From Strigamia acuminata (lineage: Eukaryota; Arthropoda; Chilopoda; Geophilomorpha; Linotaeniidae): DNA of 64,000 nucleotides. Shown here in pieces: positions 33,062-42,347 of this stretch (position 1 is its first letter; each line of letters begins with the position of its first letter). The stretch spans positions 1,114,001-1,178,000 of the forward strand of contig OX442323.1 in the NCBI GenBank assembly GCA_949358305.1, written 5' to 3'. The notes beneath the pieces are model-generated. The model saw only the letters and a program-made list of their open reading frames with translations. It was not told where the DNA came from and did no database searches. The position numbers and the translations under genes are program-made.

Positions 33062-33542
33062 TGTTGGCCTTTAATCTTAAATAAGGTGAGTTGAAGCAGT
33101 TTTCAATGTTTTGTAACACTAGCACAAATTGTGCCGCCATCTTTAATATCATGGAAAAACATGTGAGAACAAATGATACATGGTTTGAGGTTATTTCACC
33201 TCACAAACTATAAGAAGGACAAATCACTATTGTATTCAATTTGATTTGTCCTGTACAATGTTTAAACATAAACAACTTAAAACAGAACAAGTTCTTAATG
33301 CAAAATGCTCATAAGAGCAGACGACAATTAGACAAATCATTATATAAAGGTAAATCAGTTGTGGTAACGAAACACGCATTAGATAAAAAGCAATAACAAC
33401 TGATCTGCAATTCCGGGACATAATACAATGATAAACTAATCGCGGGACAATCGTGCTAATCCGGAAACGCACGAAGTAATCTCTCCATCGTAAATCGGAA
33501 CTGACTGTGACAACACTTGTCCCTAAACTTTACATATCAATA
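33062..33542 (-). repeat. E5 3' LTR
   Basis: 481 bp. The polypurine tract CCAGAGGGGG (minus strand) abuts it at 33543-33552. A 78-codon frame in it recurs identically in the other LTR and is not a gene. Confidence 0.93.
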
Positions 33543-33561
33543 CCCCCTCTGGACAACTTTG

Positions 33562-36500
33562 TCACAGATCAAAGATGTGTCCACACAATTCAGTCAAACG
33601 TGGTCGGGCTAACCACTTGGTTAATAAATCGGCCACGTTCAGTCTTCCAGAAATGTGCCGGATGTCGAAGACCTTGCTTTCATACAGATCGCGTAAATAA
33701 TGAAAGCGAACCTCGATGTGTTTGTTCGCTTTATTTTCTACGCGGTTCTTGCTATATTGTATCGCCGCTGTGCTATCAGCCAAGACACAGGGCTGCAAAT
33801 TCCCAAAGTAGTCGAACATTACCGACATGTTGAAGAGCCTCTTAAGCCATATCAGTTCCCTGACGCCATCAACGATGGCCACAAACTCTGACTCCATCAC
33901 GGATAACGTGGTCATCTTCTGCTTTCTACACGACCACGAGACCGGAACACCGCCCAGGAAAACCACATGACCTCCGAAACTCCTTCGTTGGTCTACATCC
34001 GTAGCGTATGACGCATCGGTAAATACCGTTAGCAAAGCGCTTTTGCATCTCGAGAGATCAATACAATAATCCTCAGTACTTTTCAGGTACCTGAGTACCT
34101 GCAATAACATATTAATATGTCTCTGAGAATGTCGCTCGTTGTATTGGGAGAGCACAATGGTGGAAAATAGTATGTCTGGTCTGGTTCGCGACGCCAAGAA
34201 CAGAAGACTACCAACCAGCGATCTATAGGGGAACACGGTGTCAAGTTGTTCATCCTTTTTCATCCCCATTATCATAGTACCTACAGCCCCAGGTAAATGA
34301 ACTTTATGCGACCCATCGATTTTAAAATGGTTGCATAATCTCTCGATATATTTGCGCTGATGCACCAAAATCTTGCCATTCACACGCGTAAATTCTATGC
34401 CTAGCAAATGGGTCACTGGCCCAAGGTTTACCATTTGAAAGTGTTCTGTAATCCAGGACAGGACATCTTTCTCGATCTTTTCGTTGCGTGAAAAGATGAC
34501 TAAGTCATCGACATACACGACTAAAACTACATCTCTGTCCATACAATAAACACAGTTAAAACCAGGGACCGGTTTGAATCCTATGTGCAACAGTCTGTCG
34601 TGCAACTTTTCGAACCACATACGGCCCGACTGATGCAGGCCGTATAAAGCTTTGTAAAGCTTCCAGCACTTGCCGACATTCTGTGGCGTTTGAAACCCCT
34701 TTGGAATTCCCATGTATTGGACCTCGTCCAAATCTCCGTAGAGATATGCGGCTTTTATGTCCGCATGTGTGTCTCTCCAATTCATGAGGACGACCAACAT
34801 GCAAAATAACACCAAGATAACAACAAAATTCACCACTGGTGAGAACACCTCGGTGAAATCTATGCCCGGTCGCTGTTTAAAACCTTGGGCGACCAGTCTC
34901 GCTCGATGACGTCTTATTTCCCCGGTATTATCTCTCTTGATCTTATAGATCCATTTGCTGCCTAGCAATTGTTGGTCTTTCTCACAATCAACCTCTTCAT
35001 ATACCTTTCTTTCATTAAATATGTCAATTTCTTCTTGCATTGCGCCAACCCATTCGGACTTTCGCTCGCCTTTTATAGCCTCCTCGTAGGTGTTGGGCTC
35101 AAGCGCACAACAACCCGCAAAACCCGCAAATGGGTTCGGAAGTTCTACATTTTGAGTTTTCCCTGAGAAATCAAACAGATCTGCCTCAAACTCGTATCCG
35201 TTCTCTTGGCACCAATGCAATGCCTCAATTCTGCTGCGGAGCCTTTTCTTATTCGGCGCTACATAATGCGCATAAGTTGTCCCAGCATCCCTTCCTGTTT
35301 GTCTAACATATGGTTTGATATCCCAATCATTCATATTCAATTTCAACAAAGGAACACCCCCAACTGCTACAGCCTCTTGACCCCCTCTTACGTTTGGAGA
35401 AGCTAACAGTGCTTCTTGGAAAACCTCTTCATCATCACTGACTTCGTCAGTTGGTTCTCCAGTAAATTCAATCAGTTTTGGTCTCTTAAAAACCAGGGGT
35501 TTAGGGGTTGTCGGTAATGGGGGTTTACCAAGTGTCAAATCCACAGCTGGTGGAAGCGGCTTTACAACAGGTGGCACGACTTGTTGAACAGGTAAACCCT
35601 GAATTGGGGGACTTTGACCTGGTAAAGGTTGGCTTGGCTTTGGAACAGGGACATGAACGGGTGCCAAGCTCACAGGAGTTGGGGTTTCTTCGTCTGACTC
35701 AAGTCCCAAGTCACTCCCATTAAAGTATTCAAAACTTTGTGTCTGTTCCTTTCCCTTTTTCGGAACGCCACTCCCCTTTTCATGCCAATATTCATTTTCG
35801 TTAATAGTCACGTGTTTTGACCCAAAAATCTTATTACGTGTTGGGTCCCATATGCGATATCCCTTTGTGTCAGTACAATAACCTACAAGGGCTCCGACCC
35901 AAGCTCTTGGTTCCAATTTGCTATGGCGTTGTTGGGCAGGGATATGTGTATAACATTTTGATCCAATGCATCTTAAATGCCTAACTGAAGCCCTTTTGTT
36001 ATAAAATACATTATAGGGGGAACGATTGTTCAATTTCGGATGTGGGTATAAGTTCTTAACATAAACGAGGGTTACTGCTAACTCTCCCCACAATCTCTTG
36101 GGAAGTTCAGACTCAATTAACATCGCTCTCACCCCCTCTAAGATTAAGCGGTTCGCCCGCTCTGCGACAGAATTCATTTCGGGCGAATAGGCATTCGTCC
36201 GCTCGCATTTAATTCCTTCTTGTTGGGCATAATCTTCCCATTCCTTGGATACAAATTCGCCCCCTTTATCAGTTCGTATTGTTTTGACCTTTTTAGATGT
36301 GGAGCGTTCAATCTCTCTTTGCCAAATCTTAAAAATCCCTAATACATCACTTTTCTTTTTCATGATGTATATCCACATAAAGCGTGAATAATCGTCCACT
36401 ATAAGTAGGAAATAACTCCCACCCCCAAGGGTTTTAGTTTGGCTTGCTCCCCAAACATCCATATGCACAAGGTCCAATATGCCTTTGGTCAAAATTTGTC

Positions 36501-38295
36501 CAATTGGAGGAAATCCAGCACGTGTCTTTTTGGCTTTCATGCACGCGTCACACTGGTCCATGTCTTTATTAGACAATTTCACTCCAAAAATATCTGTTGA
36601 CTTTTCCATGTCAACAATGCCCTTTGTGTGTAAATGTGCCATCCGGCCATGCCAGTAACTAATATCTAAAGCTTTATCCGCTTTCCCATCAGACTTAACC
36701 CCGTTAATTCCGCTGGCCGGAAGCGCACTCGCATCAGTTGCGCTAGAAACGATTTTCTCTGGAGTTTTAATGCCCTTCTTGCCTTTTGATGTGTTCAACA
36801 CTTCACTGTAAGACGGTTTCGTAATTTCGCTCGCCTGCGTTACGCATTCACTCGAGTTAGGGTTAGATACGCTATTCTTAACAACATTAACACTTTCAGT
36901 AACATTCAATGTATTAGTAATCGGATTACTTATGCCAGGTGCTTCCGCATGCGTCGGAATTGCACTTGCATTTACAGAAGGAACCGCAATCTGACAAGAA
37001 CTCTTGTACATTCTGTCCGACTGACGCATGGCTGTCAGTATTGGTTCTGTAATCCGTTGTTTGAAAATGACCATCTTTCCTTCACCAACACGGGTTACAT
37101 ACCCAGCCTCATCAGTGCGACCGAGGGAAATCAAATTCTTAGTGAAATTAGGTGCGTAAAACACATTCCTTAATATGAATGGGTGCCCTTGAGATTTATC
37201 TTTCGATTCCAATTTAATATCTCCCACCCCGTCAATTTTGGATGAACCCTCACCCAATCGCACTGAATAATTAGAAAGGGGCTTGTAATTCACGAAACCG
37301 TGTTTGGTGAAAGTAAAGTGGTCGGTGGCGCCAGTGTCCACATACCAAGCCATGTCTTGCACCCCCGATGATGTAACAAATGAAGACACGGTTGTCGTTG
37401 ATTGTCCGATGGTCTGTTGAAGTGATGTATAAAATCCTTCAAGTTCCTCCGAAGAGCTGACGTTAGCTTTCTTTCCTCGTGCACGCCCTCGGCCTTTGCC
37501 GCGGCCACGAGACTGGGAAACATTCGATGCAGACTTGCTCGGCACAATCACAAAGCCCTGCTTTGAAGAGGGGCAGTCGCGCGAAAAGTGGCCTTTTCCG
37601 CCGCAGTTATAGCAAACAACTCCTTTTTGTTGCGGCTTTTGCGGATTCGTCGCATAAGCACCAGATGCAGATGCGTCTCCTGGCGCAGTTCCACCATGAG
37701 TCCTGTTGTACTCAGCAAGGAGCCTTTCTTTAACTTTGGCCACTGTGAAGTCGGCCTTGTCCCAGTGGTACACAATGGATTTTAATGCCTCGTATTCAGG
37801 CCCGAGGAAATCCAAATATTGGAACGCGATTTCCTTTTCCGTTAAAGTAATATCCACGTCCTTTAACTCTATCGCCTTCCTGTCCACCCTAGAAGTGAAC
37901 ACGACCATGTCGTCCCCTGGAAGCATTTGGAGCTGTAAAAACTCCCGGCGTAGCCTGGCTTGTCGCGCCATCGTGGTCGGCTGGTACGCTGTTTTCAGTG
38001 CGTCCCACGCTTCTTTTGCCGTTTTATGTGCGACAGCAACACCTTTCTGCGCTTCTGTGCAGCCGAGACAAATGGAGGAACGTGCACGGGATTCACGTGC
38101 CTGGAAATCACGCTTTTCCTTCGGGGAGGCCGTTACGGCCAACGCTGGCTCGGTTCCAATTACGTGAGCCCAAACTCCTTGGTGCTCTAAGTAAAGCTGC
38201 ATGTCGACGGCCCAAGACTCATAATTTGCGCCGTCTAATTTGCGAATGTTTGCATTAAATGGCTTGGAAAAATCTTCCATACTTTCACTAGCCAT
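33562..38295 (-). CDS. E5 Copia Gag-Pol polyprotein
   Basis: 1577 codons from MASESMEDF (ATG at 38295); an in-frame upstream ATG at 38358 is possible but the internal one matches the E2 Gag start. Order: UBN2-type Gag (LDGANYESW), CCHC CYNCGGKGHFSRDC (about 37571-37617), protease WYVDTGATDHF, HHCC module, integrase D-D-E (VDDYSRF, TDKGGEF, SPEMNSVAER), Pro-rich linker, MBD-like domain (35160-35340), RT YVDD (34504-34515) and RNase H (TDASYA, MESEF, LADSTAA). No stop is seen. It is closest to E2. Confidence 0.94.
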   Translation of the reverse strand: MASESMEDFSKPFNANIRKLDGANYESWAVDMQLYLEHQGVWAHVIGTEPALAVTASPKEKRDFQARESRARSSICLGCTEAQKGVAVAHKTAKEAWDALKTAYQPTTMARQARLRREFLQLQMLPGDDMVVFTSRVDRKAIELKDVDITLTEKEIAFQYLDFLGPEYEALKSIVYHWDKADFTVAKVKERLLAEYNRTHGGTAPGDASASGAYATNPQKPQQKGVVCYNCGGKGHFSRDCPSSKQGFVIVPSKSASNVSQSRGRGKGRGRARGKKANVSSSEELEGFYTSLQQTIGQSTTTVSSFVTSSGVQDMAWYVDTGATDHFTFTKHGFVNYKPLSNYSVRLGEGSSKIDGVGDIKLESKDKSQGHPFILRNVFYAPNFTKNLISLGRTDEAGYVTRVGEGKMVIFKQRITEPILTAMRQSDRMYKSSCQIAVPSVNASAIPTHAEAPGISNPITNTLNVTESVNVVKNSVSNPNSSECVTQASEITKPSYSEVLNTSKGKKGIKTPEKIVSSATDASALPASGINGVKSDGKADKALDISYWHGRMAHLHTKGIVDMEKSTDIFGVKLSNKDMDQCDACMKAKKTRAGFPPIGQILTKGILDLVHMDVWGASQTKTLGGGSYFLLIVDDYSRFMWIYIMKKKSDVLGIFKIWQREIERSTSKKVKTIRTDKGGEFVSKEWEDYAQQEGIKCERTNAYSPEMNSVAERANRLILEGVRAMLIESELPKRLWGELAVTLVYVKNLYPHPKLNNRSPYNVFYNKRASVRHLRCIGSKCYTHIPAQQRHSKLEPRAWVGALVGYCTDTKGYRIWDPTRNKIFGSKHVTINENEYWHEKGSGVPKKGKEQTQSFEYFNGSDLGLESDEETPTPVSLAPVHVPVPKPSQPLPGQSPPIQGLPVQQVVPPVVKPLPPAVDLTLGKPPLPTTPKPLVFKRPKLIEFTGEPTDEVSDDEEVFQEALLASPNVRGGQEAVAVGGVPLLKLNMNDWDIKPYVRQTGRDAGTTYAHYVAPNKKRLRSRIEALHWCQENGYEFEADLFDFSGKTQNVELPNPFAGFAGCCALEPNTYEEAIKGERKSEWVGAMQEEIDIFNERKVYEEVDCEKDQQLLGSKWIYKIKRDNTGEIRRHRARLVAQGFKQRPGIDFTEVFSPVVNFVVILVLFCMLVVLMNWRDTHADIKAAYLYGDLDEVQYMGIPKGFQTPQNVGKCWKLYKALYGLHQSGRMWFEKLHDRLLHIGFKPVPGFNCVYCMDRDVVLVVYVDDLVIFSRNEKIEKDVLSWITEHFQMVNLGPVTHLLGIEFTRVNGKILVHQRKYIERLCNHFKIDGSHKVHLPGAVGTMIMGMKKDEQLDTVFPYRSLVGSLLFLASRTRPDILFSTIVLSQYNERHSQRHINMLLQVLRYLKSTEDYCIDLSRCKSALLTVFTDASYATDVDQRRSFGGHVVFLGGVPVSWSCRKQKMTTLSVMESEFVAIVDGVRELIWLKRLFNMSVMFDYFGNLQPCVLADSTAAIQYSKNRVENKANKHIEVRFHYLRDLYESKVFDIRHISGRLNVADLLTKWLARPRLTELCGHIFDL
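35160..35340 (-). other. MBD-like domain in E5 Pol
   Basis: Both arginine-finger counterparts (VRQTG and RLRSR) and the closing LFDF are present. The central Asp is Tyr, so the match is weaker than E1 to E3. Confidence 0.6.
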
Positions 38296-38399
38296 GATGC
38301 GATGCGTAGCACAATACACAAAATCACTTAGAATCACAACCCTTGCAAAATATAACACTTAACCCACCAAAAATTAGGCGAAAAATAATGCAATTCCAC

Positions 38400-38546
38400 C
38401 CGGGGTACAGCTCAATAAGTGAGCACAACTTCTCCGACTAGTCGCTACAAGGACCTCCGACCGACACACCTGGGGTCGCGGGAAAATCCCCTTGCTTCGA
38501 GCAAGCCTAGCCGAAAATAAGACGACACTAGGCGAATGCCTAAAGG
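38400..38546 (-). promoter_or_regulatory. Structured leader RNA of E5
   Basis: P1 CGGCAC/GTGTCG contains one G-U pair and is capped by TAGGC-ATTC-GCCTA. P2 CGGCTAG/CTAGTCG pairs 38507-38513 with 38435-38441, again with one G-U. P3 CAAGG/CCTTG encloses TCCCGCGACCCCAGGT. The 3' hairpin GCTCA/TGAGC (38420-38424 with 38410-38414) is followed by ACCCCGGG. It lies about 105 nt before the E5 start codon. The rest of the leader to 39463 holds no gene. Confidence 0.77.
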
Positions 38547-39463
38547 GTGCCGAATATATTAAAGGGCCCAAACAAAACCTTAATATTATACAGAGTTTCA
38601 CGACAACCCAAAAAAAAAACTTTTAAGATGTTAAGATGGCAAGTTGATGTGTGAATTGCGGGAGGAATCGTCGCAAGTCCAACGCTGGCTGCTTGGAGCT
38701 CCCTCGGAGCACAGGCGCACACCGGGGTGCTAACCTGTGTGTGTGCGGCAATAATAACCTCGCACACTTCGCGCACGTCCGCGCCTTCGCAATTGCCGTA
38801 TTGCAAAATTGCGGTTCTTCAATGTCGAATGCACGTGCGTATTCCGTACGCACGGGTTCTCCAACGTCGGTACGTCGTTCGAGACGTACGTGGTGAACGT
38901 TGATCGTTCGTGATGCGAAATATTCGCGATGATCGCCGCCGCACTCGTATCTGGCGAAAAATGCACAAAATCGACGAACTTCGCCGATAAATTAGTGCTA
39001 ATGCACGCAAAACACCTCACACTGGTGTAAATAATAAATACAGTTACTTGAAAACGCTCGTAGAATCCAAAAACCGCTGAAAAACGATGCTGGAAACAGC
39101 CAAAACACTTAACACCTGGTCGGCGCCATCTTGGATTCCCGAAAATGTGATCCAGGTTGGGAAAAACAGTTCCGTGTGGTTTTAGCAGTTTCCTCCTGCT
39201 AAATGCCGGATATTTTAACGAAAATATCTTGTCCTCACCGCTAATGATGAAAACGCTGGCCGCTCCACGCTGAAAACCGCTCAAAATCGTCGAAAAACGA
39301 ATAATTTCGACTTCGCCGACCCCCGATGTTGGCTGCGCTACTCGGCGACGTGCGGGAAACGTTCCGTGTCGCCCCGCCTCCGTTTTCCGTGCGTCGTGGC
39401 CGTCCGCGACGTGGAAAATCGCCGAAAAATTGCTTTATACAATAGCAACTCACCAGAAACGTA

Positions 39464-39477
39464 ATCCTCTGCTACCA
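39464..39477 (-). promoter_or_regulatory. E5 primer-binding site (initiator tRNA-Met)
   Basis: Element strand TGGTAGCAGAGGAT: all 14 bases complementary to the initiator tRNA-Met 3' end, one base from the LTR. Confidence 0.88.
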
Positions 39478-39478
39478 C

Positions 39479-39954
39479 TGTTGGCCTTTAATCTTAAATA
39501 AGGTGAGTTGAAGCAGTTTTCAATGTTTTGTAACACTAGCACAAATTGTGCCGCCATCTTTAATATCATGGAAAAACATGTGAGAACAAATGATACATGG
39601 TTTGAGGTTATTTCACCTCACAAACTATAAGAAGGACAAATCACTATTGTATTCAATTTGATTTGTCCTGTACAATGTTTAAACATAAACAACTTAAAAC
39701 AGAACAAGTTCTTAATGCAAAATGCTCATAAGAGCAGACGACAATTAGACAAATCATTATATAAAGGTAAATCAGTTGTGGTAACGAAACACGCATTAGA
39801 TAAAAAGCAATAACAACTGATCTGCAATTCCGGGACATAATACAATGATAAACTAATCGCGGGACAATCGTGCTAATCCGGAAACGCACGAAGTAATCTC
39901 TCCATCGTAAATCGGAACTGACTGTGACAACACTTGTCCCTAAACTTTACATAT
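39479..39954 (-). repeat. E5 5' LTR, main segment
   Basis: 476 of 481 bp. The last five bases (CAATA) lie at 48594-48598 beyond E6. Confidence 0.93.
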
Positions 39955-40498
39955 TGTTACGAGCGCAGACCTCGCTGTACGACAGCGGGCCTAAACGCTC
40001 TGTTTAGAGAATTAATTCTGAAAGCTCTCACTAGGCACACTGGAGTTTCCAAATCCGCTCACCAGTTGTCACTGTGTTAATTATGCACAGGGCAACTGGA
40101 CTAATCAATCAAGTAGAGCGGGGGTGGACCCAGAGTTTACCTGGTGAGCTAAGTGGGTTTGAGAGAGCAGAAATGTTCTGAGCCTCAAACAGTTAACATG
40201 GTAAGTAAAGGCTTCTGTGGACCAGCGCACACAGCGCTTGGTCCCACCCCGCCTTTCCAAATTCATAGAGATATAATTTGATTATCATTCTTGCTTTCTT
40301 GCTTTATGTTTATGTAAAATAAAGGATTATGTTTATCATTTGATTTTGTTAAGTTTGTAATAAGTCCCATAGAATAAAAGAGATTTATTTAAATGATAAA
40401 TCAGTTCTCTCAATCATTTCACCTAAAGGATTTCAAGGTCTTTGCTAAATTAATTAGCATTTGTTATGTGTGTGGATCACCCCAACCCACACGTAACA
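39955..40498 (+). repeat. E6 5' LTR
   Basis: 544 bp from TGTTACGAGC to CACGTAACA, repeated at 48046. Confidence 0.95.
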
Positions 40499-40501
40499 AA
40501 G

Positions 40502-40513
40502 TGGTGGAGATGC
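40502..40513 (+). promoter_or_regulatory. E6 primer-binding site (probably tRNA-Ala)
   Basis: TGGTGGAGATGC, three bases from the LTR. It complements a tRNA 3' end GCATCTCCACCA, which I recall as a tRNA-Ala acceptor end. It is clearly different from the initiator-Met site of the Copia elements. Confidence 0.65.
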
Positions 40514-41053
40514 GGAATTAAAAGACCCTGTATAATTGCTTTATTTAAGAGCTAAAATGTTAGTAAAAATCTGGAATTTTGAGTAAAATAGTTGAAAATT
40601 TGTCCCTGAAAATGAGTAAGGTTGAGAAAGCAAATTGCCTATAATATTATCAGATTTGAAAGCAAATAAAGAGACTTGTGAAAATCAATTTTAGTGTGAA
40701 AATTGAGAATTGGGAATGAATATTTAATTGTTTTGTGTGAAAATGTTGAATATTTAATTATCTTGTGTAAAAGTGTTGAATATTTAAGTGTTTGAGTTGA
40801 AACTGAGCATGAATGTTAAATGAGTTTGCATGTTACTGAATATTTAATTAGTTGAAAACAATTAAACAGTATTTTAGAATTAAAGCCTAGTTTTAATGAT
40901 AAATCATTTTAAGGTTATACATATTTTGAATAATTTTAAGAATTGTAAATAGTTTTAAAACAATTTTAACTCATGCACAGTTATAAGTAATAATATTATG
41001 AATTATTTTCTTTTCTCCTTAGCATGGTGAAAGTGTTTTAGTGATTAGTGTTT

Positions 41054-41064
41054 CACAGGTGAGG
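41054..41064 (+). promoter_or_regulatory. Candidate 5' splice site in E6 leader
   Basis: CACAG|GTGAGG, a strong donor consensus with the junction after 41058. It lies between the PBS and gag, the position from which env-type subgenomic RNAs are spliced. It could pair with the acceptor at 46383. Confidence 0.5.
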
Positions 41065-41082
41065 TGAATTTGTGTTTTGTGA

Positions 41083-42345
41083 GTGTGTGCCTTCTATGGT
41101 TGGAGTGGATCCATATTGAAGCTGGATCCTTCAAATATAACATTTCGCAAGAAATCATCAAGTATAATTGCGGAAGACAGAGAGCGACACTACACATTAA
41201 CAACAGAATTCAAGTCTGATGAACATTTGGATAGTGAGATAGAACCAGAGGATAGTGAACCTCTAGAAGAAGTCAAGATGGCGACTAGCTCAACTGCAAC
41301 GTTGGAAACCCTATTAAAAGGACTAGTAGTGCAAAAGCGCAATCCAGTCAATTATGATACCAGAACGGGGAACATTGACGAATGGATTGTTGGTTATGAA
41401 GCGATTGTTGCTACGGATACGGAACGTGCCAAGCATCTGCCGATTGTAATGAAGGAAGATGCGCTCTCCTGGTACGTCGAGCAGCTACAAGCTAACCCTA
41501 GCTGGGCTTGGGACGAATGGAAAGCAGCATTGCAGAAAAAATTCCGCCGTAGGCCCGAGCACGTCCTCAATACCCTACACGCCCTTAAGCATGAAGAAGG
41601 GACAGCCATTGACTTTATTAAGAAAGTTCTCCACTTGTGTTCATTTGCCAGACCAGCCCTCAGTGAAACCCAGAAAATCAACTATGTCTATCAGGCTATG
41701 AAACAGCCGATAAAAGACAGGTTGATGACAGTTTTTCCTACAGCTATGGATGATTTGATGGAAAGAGTTCAGCTTTATGAAGCCCATGGAGTGAAGGAAG
41801 ATCCGTCGACAGCTTTACTGACCCTTGTACAGAAACTTGTGGCTGACAAGGCGACCGTCGCACCGTCAACTTATTTGACTGGAGTGGCAGAAGCCCCAAA
41901 GTCGCTCGCAGAACTTGTAGCAGAAAACAACTTTCTAAAAGAACAGAATATGTTTTTGCAGAATGGCGTATTGCAAGAGACGATCTCTCCAATTTTCCAT
42001 CAAGGGACTTGGTTTACCCCAGTCAACAATCAGCGTCAAGGAGGAAAATTTTTCCAAGGAACCCAGCAGAAGCAGCAGCAATTCCAGCAAAGTTCTCCGC
42101 AGAACTGGCAGAATTTTCAGCAGCAGCAAACTGGACCCGGATGTTTCCATCAGCCCAACTGCACCTGCTGTGCGTCACAAAACAGAGGTGGCGGTGGGAA
42201 GAGGCGTGATACTTGGCGTTATAATAATAAGAATAATGAAGAAAATAACAGTAACCAAGGAAATGGTCCTGCTAACAATAACAGCGGTAATAACCAAGCA
42301 AGAAATCCACCTGGGAATCAAAAACAACAGAACCGGGGAAACTAG
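41083..42345 (+). CDS. E6 Gag
   Basis: 420 codons; the functional start may be the later MATSSTATLE at 41278. A Ty3/Gypsy retrotransposon-gag domain is visible around DALSWYVEQL and WDEWKAALQKKFRRR, followed by a Gln/Asn/Gly-rich, basic C-terminal tail for nucleic-acid binding. There is no canonical CCHC knuckle, only a Cys cluster (CFHQPNCTCC). The stop TAG at 42343-42345 follows a -1 frameshift heptamer directly. Confidence 0.92.
   Translation: MCAFYGWSGSILKLDPSNITFRKKSSSIIAEDRERHYTLTTEFKSDEHLDSEIEPEDSEPLEEVKMATSSTATLETLLKGLVVQKRNPVNYDTRTGNIDEWIVGYEAIVATDTERAKHLPIVMKEDALSWYVEQLQANPSWAWDEWKAALQKKFRRRPEHVLNTLHALKHEEGTAIDFIKKVLHLCSFARPALSETQKINYVYQAMKQPIKDRLMTVFPTAMDDLMERVQLYEAHGVKEDPSTALLTLVQKLVADKATVAPSTYLTGVAEAPKSLAELVAENNFLKEQNMFLQNGVLQETISPIFHQGTWFTPVNNQRQGGKFFQGTQQKQQQFQQSSPQNWQNFQQQQTGPGCFHQPNCTCCASQNRGGGGKRRDTWRYNNKNNEENNSNQGNGPANNNSGNNQARNPPGNQKQQNRGN
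42336..42342 (+). promoter_or_regulatory. -1 ribosomal frameshift slippery site G GGA AAC
   Basis: GGGAAAC lies in the gag zero frame as CGG GGA AAC TAG, exactly the X XXY YYZ register. Slipping back one base enters the pol frame, which is open from 42210. This heptamer is used by several retroviruses. A downstream stimulatory structure was not established. Confidence 0.8.
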
Positions 42346-42347
42346 TA

